64,000 bases of DNA, taken from Diphasiastrum complanatum (Eukaryota; Streptophyta; Lycopodiopsida; Lycopodiales; Lycopodiaceae). The translations under genes and the position numbers were made by a program. Below are positions 47,020-58,205 of the stretch, piece by piece (the first letter of the stretch is position 1; each line of letters starts with the position of its first letter). Under the pieces are notes generated by a model that saw only the letters and a program-made list of their open reading frames with translations, ran no database searches and was not told the DNA's origin. The stretch covers positions 55,877,278 through 55,941,277 of the forward strand of contig CM055100.1 of NCBI GenBank assembly GCA_029204225.1, in the 5' to 3' direction.

Positions 47020-47330
47020 GTGTTATAATAATAATGCTAACGCAAGATACGTTGCTATGATAATAATGCTAGGGCAAGATATGTTGCTAACGATGGTTCA
47101 ACAATGGATGCTATAACATCTATATCAGTGCTTCAACGATGGATATTTCAATGATTTGGTGTTATATCAATGATGGTTTTTGCTATAACGATTTGGTGTT
47201 ATAACGATGGTTCAACGATGCTATAAGGATGGATGTTTCAACGATGGATGCTATAACATCTGTATCAATGCTTCAACGATGTTTCAACAATGGTTCAACG
47301 ATGGATGGTTCAGAGACTTGCCTGTAGAAA
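47020..47330. repeat. Degenerate CAACGATGGATG tandem repeat
   Basis: Repeated TTCAACGATGG, GCTATAACATCT and GATTTGGTGTTATA units in shuffled order. Confidence 0.75.
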
Positions 47331-47689
47331 TACAAAAAATCTGCCATAAGCAGAAACCACATTTCAACCAAACCGCAACCGCACCGCAAAGGGCCAGCAT
47401 GCGGTTCAGAATGATTCCAAGTCTCAAAGGAAGGAAATCGCAACCTTCCAAACCGTAGAGTCAAAGTTGTGATGACCAACGGTAAGGCTAAAATCTTTGA
47501 TTTATTCTTTTACTTGGCAATCTGGAATTCGTAGCATAGCATCCAACATAACTCAGACTAAAGACTCCATAAAATGATTGAATGAAAACAAAACGCACAA
47601 TTCGGACACTTATTGAGACAATTCAGCCACTGTTACAACAACTTCAGTTCATGAACAATCATGTAATTCTGTGAAGTCATCTCATACTT

Positions 47690-47830
47690 ATATTGTGATT
47701 CAGAGGAAGGCATTTTATAATATTGTAGTTAAGACGAAGCCATTCCGTAACATTATGATTTATATGAAGGTATTCCATAATATTGTGATTCAGATGAATG
47801 TGTTCCATAAAACTATATTTATTCAAAAGA
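47690..47830. repeat. Tandem repeat, about four units of roughly 35 bp
   Basis: Units of ATTGTGATTCAGATGAAGG, CATTCCATAATATT with substitutions. It overlaps the end of the fasciclin-like fragment. Confidence 0.75.
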
Positions 47831-48225
47831 GATATTATAGTAAACATTTTGAACTTGTTTGAAAATGTTTGCATTGAATCCGGCTCCTTTAACGGGCAGG
47901 CCCACGTCTACGCTACCGCTTGATCCATCTATGGGATTTACAAACCTGACCTGCCCTGCTGCTTTGCCTATGGACTGAGGGTCATGCCATCGAAGAGCTG
48001 GCTCTACTACAATAGTGCAGAATGTCTGCAACCTGGTTGAGGGTGAGGTCGTTGCCCAGGCGTGTAGCCACTGGAGCAAGGGCTGCGTTGTCTATAGCGA
48101 GGAGGGTGAGGTTGTTGATCTCAGAGGCAACTCCAGTCTGTGTCAAGAGGCAGTTGAGGACGGAGTAGGTTTTAATCTAGAATGGCGGTGATGTTCTTAT
48201 CAGCCAAGAAGTGGTGATCCAGATA
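47819..48225 (-). pseudogene. Fasciclin-like arabinogalactan protein (FAS1 domain) fragment
   Basis: Read leftward: FLADKNITAILD, then a stop and frame change, YSVLNCLLTQTGVASEINN, LTLLAIDNAALAP, LTLNQVADILHY, then another change, GKAAGQVRFVNP, GSVDVGLPVKGAGFNANIFK and NVYYNISFE. This is one FAS1 domain (cell-adhesion fold) of the plant FLA family, which are GPI-anchored cell-wall proteins. The signal peptide, AGP repeats and GPI signal are not present. Two frameshifts and stops mean a dead fragment. Confidence 0.85.
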
Positions 48226-48229
48226 GAGA

Positions 48230-49290
48230 GGAGAAATCCTTGCCTGGTGAAGCTCCCTCGTGCTAAATTCTATTGGACCATTTCCAAGCATATTTCAAAT
48301 TCTATTGGACCACTCGTGGTTCCACCTCTAAATCTTATTGGACTTCTATAAAACTTAATCAAACCAAAGCATTACACTTGTCTACTATCCATTTAGCTCG
48401 AGCTCTACCTCCTACTCTATTTTGGCTCAATAGTGGCATTACATGTGGAATTGGATAATTTGCCATCTGTGCCAAATTTGACCCTATCATCTTCCTACAC
48501 CAAGATGCTTGTCATGAAAATTGGCCTGCAGATGGTGCAACGTGGATTTTGTAAAGGGGGGGGGGGAGAGAGGTAACACCTCTCCAGGGCTATTTGATCA
48601 CGACACTACTACATCACATGCTGTTGTAACAATTGTTGTGGCTACGTGGTGGGGGGAGGTTAATTTCTCCCCAGATCTATACTTATTAGAGATGTGATAG
48701 GGGAGAGGAGTGGCGTGCCTCCCCATGGCCCTATCATCTCCCTTTTGGCTTGGCAAAGCTAAGAAAGCTAAGTTATGAGTTCTATAACTAAATAAAACTT
48801 AGCTTATAAGTTTAAACTTTTTAATTCTAAATATGTTAAATCCCAAAAGAAGTTGAACCAAGACATTTCTTGGAGCCTTGTCCTTTCAAAGCCGTACTTT
48901 CTTCTCACTCCTCTGTACCTGCAGATCTCCAAAGGTTGGGGAGGAACTGCAGTACGTAGGATTTGGAGGTGTAAAACCTTTGAGGTCCATGGGCCGTGTG
49001 GCACCATTTTATGGCCCCCACATGGTATGAAAGGCCTAGAAGGGACAAGTGGGATTTTTTTTTGGGGCCCCACCTATTCTTTTTGCATGAGGTTGGAGAG
49101 GAGCTTTGGGGAGGAGGTAAAAGTGGTATGTTCACCTTCCTCTACCCCATTCTCAAAGTTGTTTGTGGAGTTTATGAGTTCTCAAGCTTATTTGTTTCTT
49201 GAGGCCTTTTTCTCTAGTTGTTAGTTTTTGACGGTTTCTATACCGTTGTTCTCCGTTTTTCCTCAAGCTTCTAGCTGTTTACTGCTTTTG
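48230..49290. other. No gene seen; G-rich and LTR-like pieces
   Basis: Includes a G homopolymer at about 48557-48569. Overlapping open frames at 48804-49224 on both strands have no domain and appear to be chance. Confidence 0.4.
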
Positions 49291-49292
49291 TC

Positions 49293-49737
<445 letters not shown>

Positions 49738-49911
49738 ATTTCTGAGAGAGATACCTGTGCAGATTTCCAGTGGCCAATCGAGATCCAATCTAGAAAATGT
49801 AGCCTCCAATCCAAAATGAAGCTCCAAGCCTCCAATTCAAAATGAAGGCGACGATCCAATCTAAAAATCTCCAAAACGCAAAAATCGCACATGCTAGAGA
49901 GAGCGAGAGAG

Positions 49912-50094
<183 letters not shown>

Positions 50095-50104
50095 TGCTCA
50101 CTGT

Positions 50105-50240
50105 GCTCAGGGCTATCGATTAAGCTGCCAATGTAAATACACCATCAACGATTCCGCAAAAGCTAGAAATCGCAAATGTAACAAATGTAAGTTTAAATAC
50201 ACCATTAACAATTACGCTTGTGCTAGAAATCGACATTAGA
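50105..50240. repeat. Diverged 70-bp direct duplication
   Basis: TAAATACACCATCAACGATT... GCTAGAAATCG recurs as TAAATACACCATTAACAATT... GCTAGAAATCG. Confidence 0.65.
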
Positions 50241-50296
50241 AATGTTCCAAATCGTGAGAGACAGAGAGTCTCGATCCAAAAATCCTCTCAACGTAA

Positions 50297-50512
<216 letters not shown>

Positions 50513-50740
50513 AGAAGGTGGCCATTTAATGTTTAGGGTGGCCAATAAAGGCTTAGGGACAATGGTGCAAATTGAATTGAAGGGCAACTCTACCCTTCAA
50601 GAAAATAGGTTTCCCTTAAAACTGAAGGACTACCCATTTATTTTGCTTTCATATTTGAAGGGTGAATGATTTAGATGCCCTTCATTTGAAGGGAAAAAGA
50701 CCTACGATGGGCATTTTGCCCTTCAATCTGCATCTGAGGC

Positions 50741-50910
50741 AGCCAATATGCATGAATGCATGGGGAGGAGGGCCATGCATCCTCCTCCCCATACATGCAT
50801 CCTTTCTTTTTTTGAATTTTTAGTTCAAAAAATGTGTATGCATGAGGATGCATGGTCCCCTCACCCATGCATACAAAAGTGTACATAAGTTTAAATATAT
50901 ATATAGATAT
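50741..50910 (+). repeat. Short dispersed repeat family, copy 3
   Basis: Same order and end as copies at 34349 and 39262, with an additional internal inverted repeat GGGGAGGAGGGCCATGCATC / CCTCCTCCCC. It ends TATATATAGATAT. Confidence 0.8.
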
Positions 50911-50945
50911 GTTTTGACATGGTATGTAATACAAAACATGGCAGA

Positions 50946-50969
50946 ACCTCCCGCCGTGGCAGGAGGTTT
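50946..50969. repeat. GC palindrome, left of a pair
   Basis: AACCTCCCGCCGTGGCAGGAGGTT, two mismatches from perfect. Related to the palindrome at 51913. Confidence 0.7.
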
Positions 50970-51021
50970 TGCTCCCATTTATTATATACTATGAAATAAT
51001 ATGTATGATATCTTTAAAATG

Positions 51022-51022
<1 letters not shown>

Positions 51023-51081
<59 letters not shown>
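51023..51081. repeat. (TG)n microsatellite
   Basis: About 59 bp of TG. Confidence 0.97.
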
Positions 51082-51083
<2 letters not shown>

Positions 51084-51912
51084 ATCCTATATATGCATGC
51101 ATCATACTAAATAAATGTCCGTTTGAAGTGACTGTTGAAGGCCGTTGTTTTCTTGTTTTCCAAATCTAAAATTTTCAAGATATACTATTTAGAATGCATT
51201 TCACAGAACAATATTTATTTTATTTAACAGAGATGATCTAGATTATATTTAAAAATAACTTACTTTAGTAATAGAATATGAGCGACCAAATGTAAGTGAC
51301 TAGTCTAGACTTTGAAAAACTTGAGTGACTCTGGAAAGAACCTCTTTATATATACTATCATCGAGCTTCGTCCATGTCATCAATCCACGTGAAAATGTTT
51401 CTTTTCTCTTTTCTCAATGACACCTCAACAATCCGCATTTTTTCAGTTATTGTTGAGTCTACTTATTGTCCCAAGTTTACTATCCAAACATGTTGCTATT
51501 TTGAAACTCGTTTTGGCCATGTCATTGATCCAAACCTTGTTACTATTTGAAACTGGATTTTTAAACACATATGCACGGATCGGTGACCTGGCATGGTTCT
51601 ATATATATTTATTCCTCTCCTTTATTTCTTTCTTTGAGAGTAGAAATAAAAGCATTGTAGAAAGACAGCAGTGAATCCAACTAACTTCCTTCTGAACTTG
51701 AGCTTGTCTCCTGAGCTTATTTCTTGAGCTCTTGAACTTATTCCTTGTGATTCTCAGTATATTTCTTATCATTGTTTTTAGATTAACTAAACAAATCTCT
51801 TTAGATCCTAACTAAGTTTGGGTCTGGATTCCTATATTTAAAAACTTGAAAACTTACAAAAAACCAAAAATGAAAAAACTTAACAAACATACTATTTAGT
51901 TTTTTTGGGCTT

Positions 51913-51936
51913 CTCCTCCCGCCGCGGCGGGAGGAG
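51913..51936. repeat. Perfect 24-bp GC palindrome, right of a pair
   Basis: CTCCTCCCGCCG is followed immediately by its exact reverse complement. It shares the CCTCCCGCC core with the palindrome at 50946. Confidence 0.85.
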
Positions 51937-52015
51937 GGTTTAAATGTTAGGCCCTTAAACTTAAATTGCATTAGAACTTTTTTGATATTTTATTGGAACG
52001 ATATTTTCTGTAGGC

Positions 52016-54514
52016 TTTCTACACTACTGACCAAACCGTCTTCAGGCCCTCCGAAAATGCCTCTCCATTATATCTTACTAGAGGTTGGAAGATACTTCAA
52101 AAACCAAGCTCCAGTGGACCTCACGTGAAAGCCTTTGTGGTAATATCCACTAAATCAATTGGCGATCCCGAATTCTCCATGGATAATGTTGAAAGTCTTG
52201 GTGTCATCTGCGATATCTACCTTCAAGACGAATTTGCTTTCAACAAAGCTGAGTTTATGACTCGTGGCCAAGATGGTTCTGAGCGTCATGTTATTTTGTC
52301 TTGTGCGGACATTGCACATTTTACTATTGAGCCACCAACTCACGACTCAAATGAATTTATTCTTAACTACGAGGGTTCCCTCTGGCAACGGCTTGATGGC
52401 CCTATCTAGCAAACATAAGCTATTAATGGATGTTGAGAGAATACAAAGTGTTTTTTCTAATGCTGCAATTATTGGATCTGCTGCAATTTCTATGATTGAA
52501 GAAGTAACATGAATGGAAATTATTCCATGTACAGAAACAAATCCCTCTCCTAAAGAACAAAAACAACAAGCTTTGAAAAGAAAGAGAAAAGTAACTACTT
52601 CAGGACCGAGAAGAGAAAGTCATGAGGTTCAAATTGGAAGAGAGACTGCAAAAGCTGTTGGGACTACCATAAAAAGGCCAATGGAGCCGAAAGTGGATCG
52701 ATCGGGAATGTTATCCGGCTCTTATTGCAATATATCAGACGATGAAGGGCGTATGGTCAAGGAAGAGCAAATCCCTGAGTTTGAGGGTGATGCAAATGTC
52801 AACCTCGACAATTTTGTAATTGATGACATCAGATACATTTGGGGTAGAAATACTATGTACCGGATAGAAAGCAAAAATATCCAATGTGCCTCAATTTTCA
52901 CAAGCCAATGAGCTTTGGATCATTCGTTCACTAAAAAGTTGTTTGCTGATTTGAGCAGGCCCAACAGTCCACCACTCACATCAATCAATGTCACTTTGAG
53001 GCCAATTTCATTCAAGAAATGTGACGAGGAAGAAATTATTTTCGAAGGCCCAATTATGTTTGAAAAAATGGATAGTGAATTCATGCATGTTGATAGAGCA
53101 CAAAATGAGCAGGTCTACACAGACACTTACCCGAAGGAGGTGGATCTCAATCCTGGAGCCAAATTGGATGGATTGTGTAAAAATTGCTTTTTGTCATATT
53201 GTATTTTTGGACCTATCGATTGTGAGCATTTCTATTATGCATGTAATGAATTGGCGAAGGTTGCATTAAATCAAAATAGACAAAAAACAAAGCAATATAT
53301 ATTCGGTTATTCAGATGTTTGAGGTATATGTCGGACACTATGTGCGATCGTATCCTGAAGAAGCTTGTAAATGGAGAATTATATTTTGGAAGAAAAAACA
53401 GAGAAGAACACATTGATGAAGGAGTTCTCTTGATGGTTCGTGAGATGGCTGCACTAAGTGTTGTACAATATTTGCTTACTATAGAAGAAGACTTGCCTTT
53501 AGATTTGGATTACAACAAAGAGAGCATAAAACAACTCTAAAAAATCATCGACCCGACTTTTTGTCGAAATTGGATTAGAGCACACTATGGCACAGGCAAA
53601 GGTATAACTTCAAAATTGATTGGTGTTATACTTAAACCCTTGAGAGCAGCTATAGAAAATATAAAACAAAAATATCTTGCCACCCACAATATTGAGCATG
53701 ACACTGGGACCTGTAGTAACATCGAACGGAGGTTCTTCTACAAGTAAAAACTTCAAAAAATGAGGAGGCCATCTATTGTAGAGCTGAAGAATCAAGTTTC
53801 ATGACACTTCCTTCTTCGTTGTGGGAGCGTCCCACATTGTATATAGTTCATAACTTGGAGTCTTTAGATTTCAATTACATTTTGTCAATGGTGCCCCATT
53901 GTTTGACAACTCTCACGCCACAGCACAAAGTTTGTGTGATTGTTCTCTTTTTGGATCACAACAGGAAAGAAGGTATCAAATCAAGCATCAAAGCAATGCA
54001 TGATGTACGGTGTTATGTTTTTTAGGGTTACTACAAACTGGCAACTCCTTTAAAAGAGAACAATATAATTGTTCCGAACTTGCAGCATGTTCTTTGTTCT
54101 CTACAATGCTAAGTCCCTTAATGATGTCAACGAGTGCGTGCAAAGCGAATTCAAACTCTTGAGGTTGTGTTTCGAAGATAGTGGAAAATCGGCAAAACAT
54201 TTTGTGTCATGTAAGCCAGATCACAAAAAGAAAGCAAAGCATTGGCGAGGTGTGAGCAGCATTATTAAGTCCTTTTGTGCTCCAAGTTGGTCTGTGTGCT
54301 TATATATAATGTCACATGGTGTGGCAGAGCTCATGAACAACATCTTTCGGAAGTGACTATTAATATTCCAAAAAATATAGATATGACTCAGTCCTTTCTA
54401 GCGCATCAAGACCGTTTGGAATCACCTCCATATACAGATTTTTTTGAAGACTCAAGTTCTAGATCTGAGGAGTCTGATGAGGGAGATATGGATATAAATG
54501 TAGAGACATTATAG
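52016..54514 (+). pseudogene. Unidentified long plus-strand coding block, broken
   Basis: From an acceptor-like TTTTCTGTAG at about 52005-52014 a protein-like path runs through several frames. It reads YLTRGWKILQKP, STKSIGDPEFSMDNVESLG, DGSERHVILSCADIAHFTIE (to 52409), then DVERIQSVFSNAAIIGSAAI, a basic segment KQQALKRKRKV, FEGDANVNLDNFVIDDIRYI, a Cys cluster LDGLCKNCFLSYC, KKLVNGELYFGRKNREEHID, MVREMAALSVVQYLLTIEED, LYIVHNLESLDFNYILSMVP and an acidic C-terminus SSSRSEESDEGDMDI to TAG at 54512-54514. Stops at 52407, 52510, 52909 and 53320 and several frame changes interrupt it. The whole could be a protein of 700 or more residues. I recognise no family. C-x2-C-x4-C near 53175 is the only metal-like motif. 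Confidence 0.5.
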
Positions 54515-55215
54515 TTTGTATTGGTGGTTATGCCTAAACCATAAAGGCAAGTAAGTACTTATACCTCAAACGGTAAGGGTTGTTACCGCTAATTTTGACA
54601 ATATAACAAAGGAATACGGTTTATAAAAAGATCTATTATTAATGTGTCATTTCTTGATGAATGTTATATACTTTTCAATTGATTTGAAAAGGATTTTTGA
54701 CATATGATATGTATATGAAAAGTTTTATAATATTTTGTGTATGTTTAAGTTTTATAGTACACAATCGTGTCATACCCAATTGAAACGTGGTTCACATACT
54801 ATTAGATTATCAAAATTTTGCAATTAAACAATGTCTCAAAATTCTCAAGTCCATTTTTTAAAATGGATTTTGCCAAAGTCCAAAATTGATTGATACTATG
54901 TTTTATGAGTAAATTCGAGATTTTCCTTCATAACTACTTTGTCTCTATGTTTTGAATGATGAATGCTATTGGCGTATGATTTTTTGTGATCATTGGATGA
55001 TTTTGGAGGTGCAAGTACAGTACACAGGTAGCATCCGGTCGTACACTCACACGTGTGAAGAGTTTGGCATGATTTTGGAGCTAATTCATGGAGTTCAAGC
55101 CAAGATAAGCTAGAAATCAATGCATTGGTTAGTAATCTAGCTTCTAGATCTTGATTGGATCTTAAGTAGGTGTTTTATCTAGCATTTCTAGGATCAAGTG
55201 GGTTTATTTTGCTTC
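54515..55215. other. No gene seen
   Basis: AT-rich, no motif recognised. Confidence 0.4.
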
Positions 55216-55220
55216 ATTTT

Positions 55221-56180
55221 TTACAGCAATTGACCAACACTAATAAGATTCATGGTGAGATTAGGCACAAAAAGTACATCATTAAGAGTCATAATGCATC
55301 CAACACCAATTGGTACACTACCAATTCCTTCTATCTTGTATTTATCATCAATAGGAATGGAGATGAACCTTCTAAATCCATTGTAAGGTGCAAGATGAGT
55401 GAAAGATTTCCTTGAACTAGTCATATGAGAACTAGCTCTACTATCTATCCACCATGCATTTCCATCTTCAAAATTGGAAGAAGAGTACATTGACATCATG
55501 AGAGATTCTTCCTCATAACACCCTTCTACCTCACCTTCACTCTCTTTAGTGAGATTAGCTTGCTTGAAGAAATTTTTTTTCTTGAAACAATTAGGAGCTA
55601 AATGCCCCTTTTTACCACAACAAAAACACTTCTTGTTGGATTTGCAACTTGTTGATGATTGTGATGAATCTTCATCACTCTCCTCCTTGGATTTGTCCTT
55701 CTTGAAATGTTGATGTTGCTCTTTGCTGCTTTCTCTTGGCTTGTTCTTTGAGAAGAATGCTTTCTCCTCTCCACCATCCTTCAAAGAAAGTTAATTGATC
55801 CTCAATAGCTTGTTATCTTGCCTACACTCCTCGGAAATGAGAACTACTTGTAGTGCCTCCAAGCTTGGAAGCTCCTCCTTGATTGCATTAGATTGTACAA
55901 TATTGTCAAATTCATCTCTCATTCCATTAAGGATCACTTGCAATAACTCTCTTTGGTTGAGATTGTCTCCTATGCAAGCAAGCTCTCTATGAAGATCTTT
56001 CACTCTCAACACATAATTTGAGGCACTCTCATCACTCTTTTGGTAGCTTTGGAAGATTTGACTCCTAAGAGTGAGCAATCTAGATGTGTTCTTGGCCTCA
56101 TAAATGGATTTTAATGTGTCTCAAGCCTTCTTGGCCGAGGTGCAAGAGCCAATCTCCCTCAACACTTCATTGGATACATT
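55221..56180 (-). pseudogene. Ty1/copia gag and protease, broken
   Basis: One minus-strand frame runs from about 56180 to 55221: NEVLREIGSCTSAKKA then TGA (Trp expected), DTLKSIYEAKN, TLRSQIFQSYQKSDESASNY and RELLQVILNGMRDEFDN, TAA at 55791, then an acidic linker, the zinc knuckle CFCCGKKGHLAPNC, and the protease WWIDSRASSH with LNDVLFVPNLTMNLISVGQL. The protease active site reads D-S-R in place of D-S-G, which alone would inactivate it. The copy ends at 55221, before pre-integrase. Gag N-terminal sequence probably continues to about 56370 in another frame (YWLQDLKLELVE). The primer-binding site lies upstream at 56916. Confidence 0.9.
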
Positions 56181-56915
56181 CATCTTGATGATATGTATGG
56201 CCATCCTTGCCCTATTCTTGTACTTTTGGACCTCTGGGAGCACTCAACCAACTCCAACTTGAGATCTTGCAACCAATATGTGAGACCTATCTCACTAGCT
56301 ATGTCAATCTCTCTCAATCTAGATCTAGCCTCTATCCAAATATGAAGTACAAATTTTTTTTGAGCCAACTTCTTCCTAGCACGTGTTAAGCACTCAAAGA
56401 CTCCACAAAAGATTCAAATCCACTTGATTTGCATGAAACTATGTGGCTATGGCTTCAAAATCACACACACCTAGATCTCACCTAGACAAGATTGGAAAGC
56501 ACAAACATGAGTTTTTTTATTAAACAAGCTATATGTGAGTCAAACTTGATGTGTCCAACCAGGTTGGGTGCCCTACCCACCTCACTTTGAAAGTATATAA
56601 CTTCATCAAGACACATCTAGTTGACATGAAATCAATTGCACAAGAAACTAGACTTCACTAGATTTCCAACAAGCTATCAAGCACTAGATTTGGATCTACC
56701 TTGGCGAAACACCAACCATTCAAATTTTGGTGATCTCACATGTGCTTGAGTAGTACAATCCATATAGTACCCAGCATGGATCAATCCAATGTGTTTTTTA
56801 TCCAATTTGACCCAAAAATCCCCTTGATAGCCATCGAGATCCAACTACACCTCCAAAAACTAGATTTCAAGCCAAAAATCTCATCACACGTGTTCATGCA
56901 TTCAAACTTTAGGTA

Positions 56916-56928
56916 GGCTCTGATACCA
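56916..56928 (-). promoter_or_regulatory. Primer-binding site of the copia element
   Basis: Minus strand TGGTATCAGAGCC, complementary to initiator tRNA-Met. It lies about 550 bp upstream of the gag fragment. The LTR should begin at about 56929-56931 (minus-strand end GTGTGAAAAGTACACA). Confidence 0.75.
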
Positions 56929-56930
56929 TG

Positions 56931-57455
56931 TGTACTTTTCACACATGTGGGGAGAGCCCAAACAATGTGAATGATCTCCTAAGGTGTGTGTGATTGCACA
57001 TAGATCTATCGTCAACAAGATACAATCAAACTAGCTTGAAAAACAAAAGGCAAGAGCACTTAAACATGAATGAATCATTCACCATCCATCAAACACTTTG
57101 AGATGCAACTTGTGATGAAAAAAACTAAGTACAAAAGTGGTTTGACACCCATAACAGTGATCATTGCCTACCAAACTTGTTCACAGCCTCTTGATAGCTT
57201 ATACTTGAGAATGTGCATGCAAAGTTTCATGCAAAGATAGTAAGAACATCTTCTAAAATAGTAAAAAAACACCATTAAAAAAATTTGTTTTTTGAGCAAT
57301 TTTCAACTTTTTTGGCAAGTTTTGATGGATCAAATCCACATGCAAGTGCAATTAGACCCTACTTACTATAATTCAACTACATCCATGTGCAAAAACTTTT
57401 GATTAATCATTAGAACCTGTCCTAATGACTAAAAAATAACAAGCACAATCCTAAA
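56931..57455 (-). repeat. Probable 5' LTR of the copia element (right end undefined)
   Basis: Begins next to the primer-binding site and ends before the next ORF region. No partner LTR in the window. Confidence 0.35.
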
Positions 57456-57461
57456 ATTCAT

Positions 57462-58205
57462 TTACACACTACTGCGTGATGCTTGTAGCTTCCTTATTGC
57501 TCCCATTACTAATGTGGCAACCTGGTTACTATCATGAAGATGCAAGGTATCGATCCATACATCACACAGCAATTTGTATCCATGAACTAGCACACTGCAA
57601 ATATGAGTTTTTAAAAAATGCTTGCCCTCCAATCTGGGAGGCATCCTCCTAAAACGAGGTAATGTTGTTGTATTTTGATCCATACCGTCACTGATAAGGC
57701 ACATTGGTCTGGATGCAATCTTGTATCATCTATTGGCCTAGTGTGCCATGGTATCTCACAACGAGCAATCAAAATGAGGTTCATACTGACAAATGTTAGG
57801 TGTCTCGATGTCTAGATTTAGAGTAACTCTTAATTTCAATCTGTTATTTGTGACAAGGTCAGTTGCAATCTTGCAATATACTTTGGGAGTTCAGCTTCGA
57901 CAATTATGTGTGTCATTACATGGCCAACTTGTTTGATACTTCCGGTCTCAGGACAACTAAGATCAACATATTCTACTTCTACATTTGATTCTGAAGGGTA
58001 CGTCTCATTTGTGAATCCTAGTACGTGGATGGTTCCTATGGTCACAATTCTATCATAGTCATTGTTGGCATTCTCATAATGAGCTAGAAAGATATTCTTA
58101 TTACCAAAGGTATGTTGCATGGGTGTTCCACCCCGCTCTCTACAATTAGTCTCTTCAAGGTCCTTAATCGTTTGGTTTAAGTTATTTGAGTGTGATTCAA
58201 GGGTG
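57462..58205 (-). CDS. Unidentified minus-strand ORF pair
   Basis: Read leftward, a frame open from about 58200 to 57836 encodes about 120 residues: a helical start (NNLNQTIKDLEETN), FGNKNIFLAHYENANNDYDR, IVTIGTIHVLGFTNE, EYVDLSCPETGSIKQVGHVM and VEAELPKYIARLQLTL. After a stop region, the frame at 57704-57462 encodes KHFLKTHICSVLVHGYKLLC, DVWIDTLHLHDSN and QVATLVMGAIRKLQASR. The composition is protein-like but no family is recognised. It could be one gene with a damaged middle or an intron. No start codon can be assigned. Confidence 0.4.

Noticed and set aside
48804-49224. Overlapping open frames on both strands.
   Set aside because: No motif, no codon pattern, likely chance.
53150-53260. 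C-x2-C-x4-C near 53175 suggested an Enhancer-of-zeste-type protein.
   Set aside because: No SANT, CXC or SET sequence follows; the resemblance is a few cysteines.
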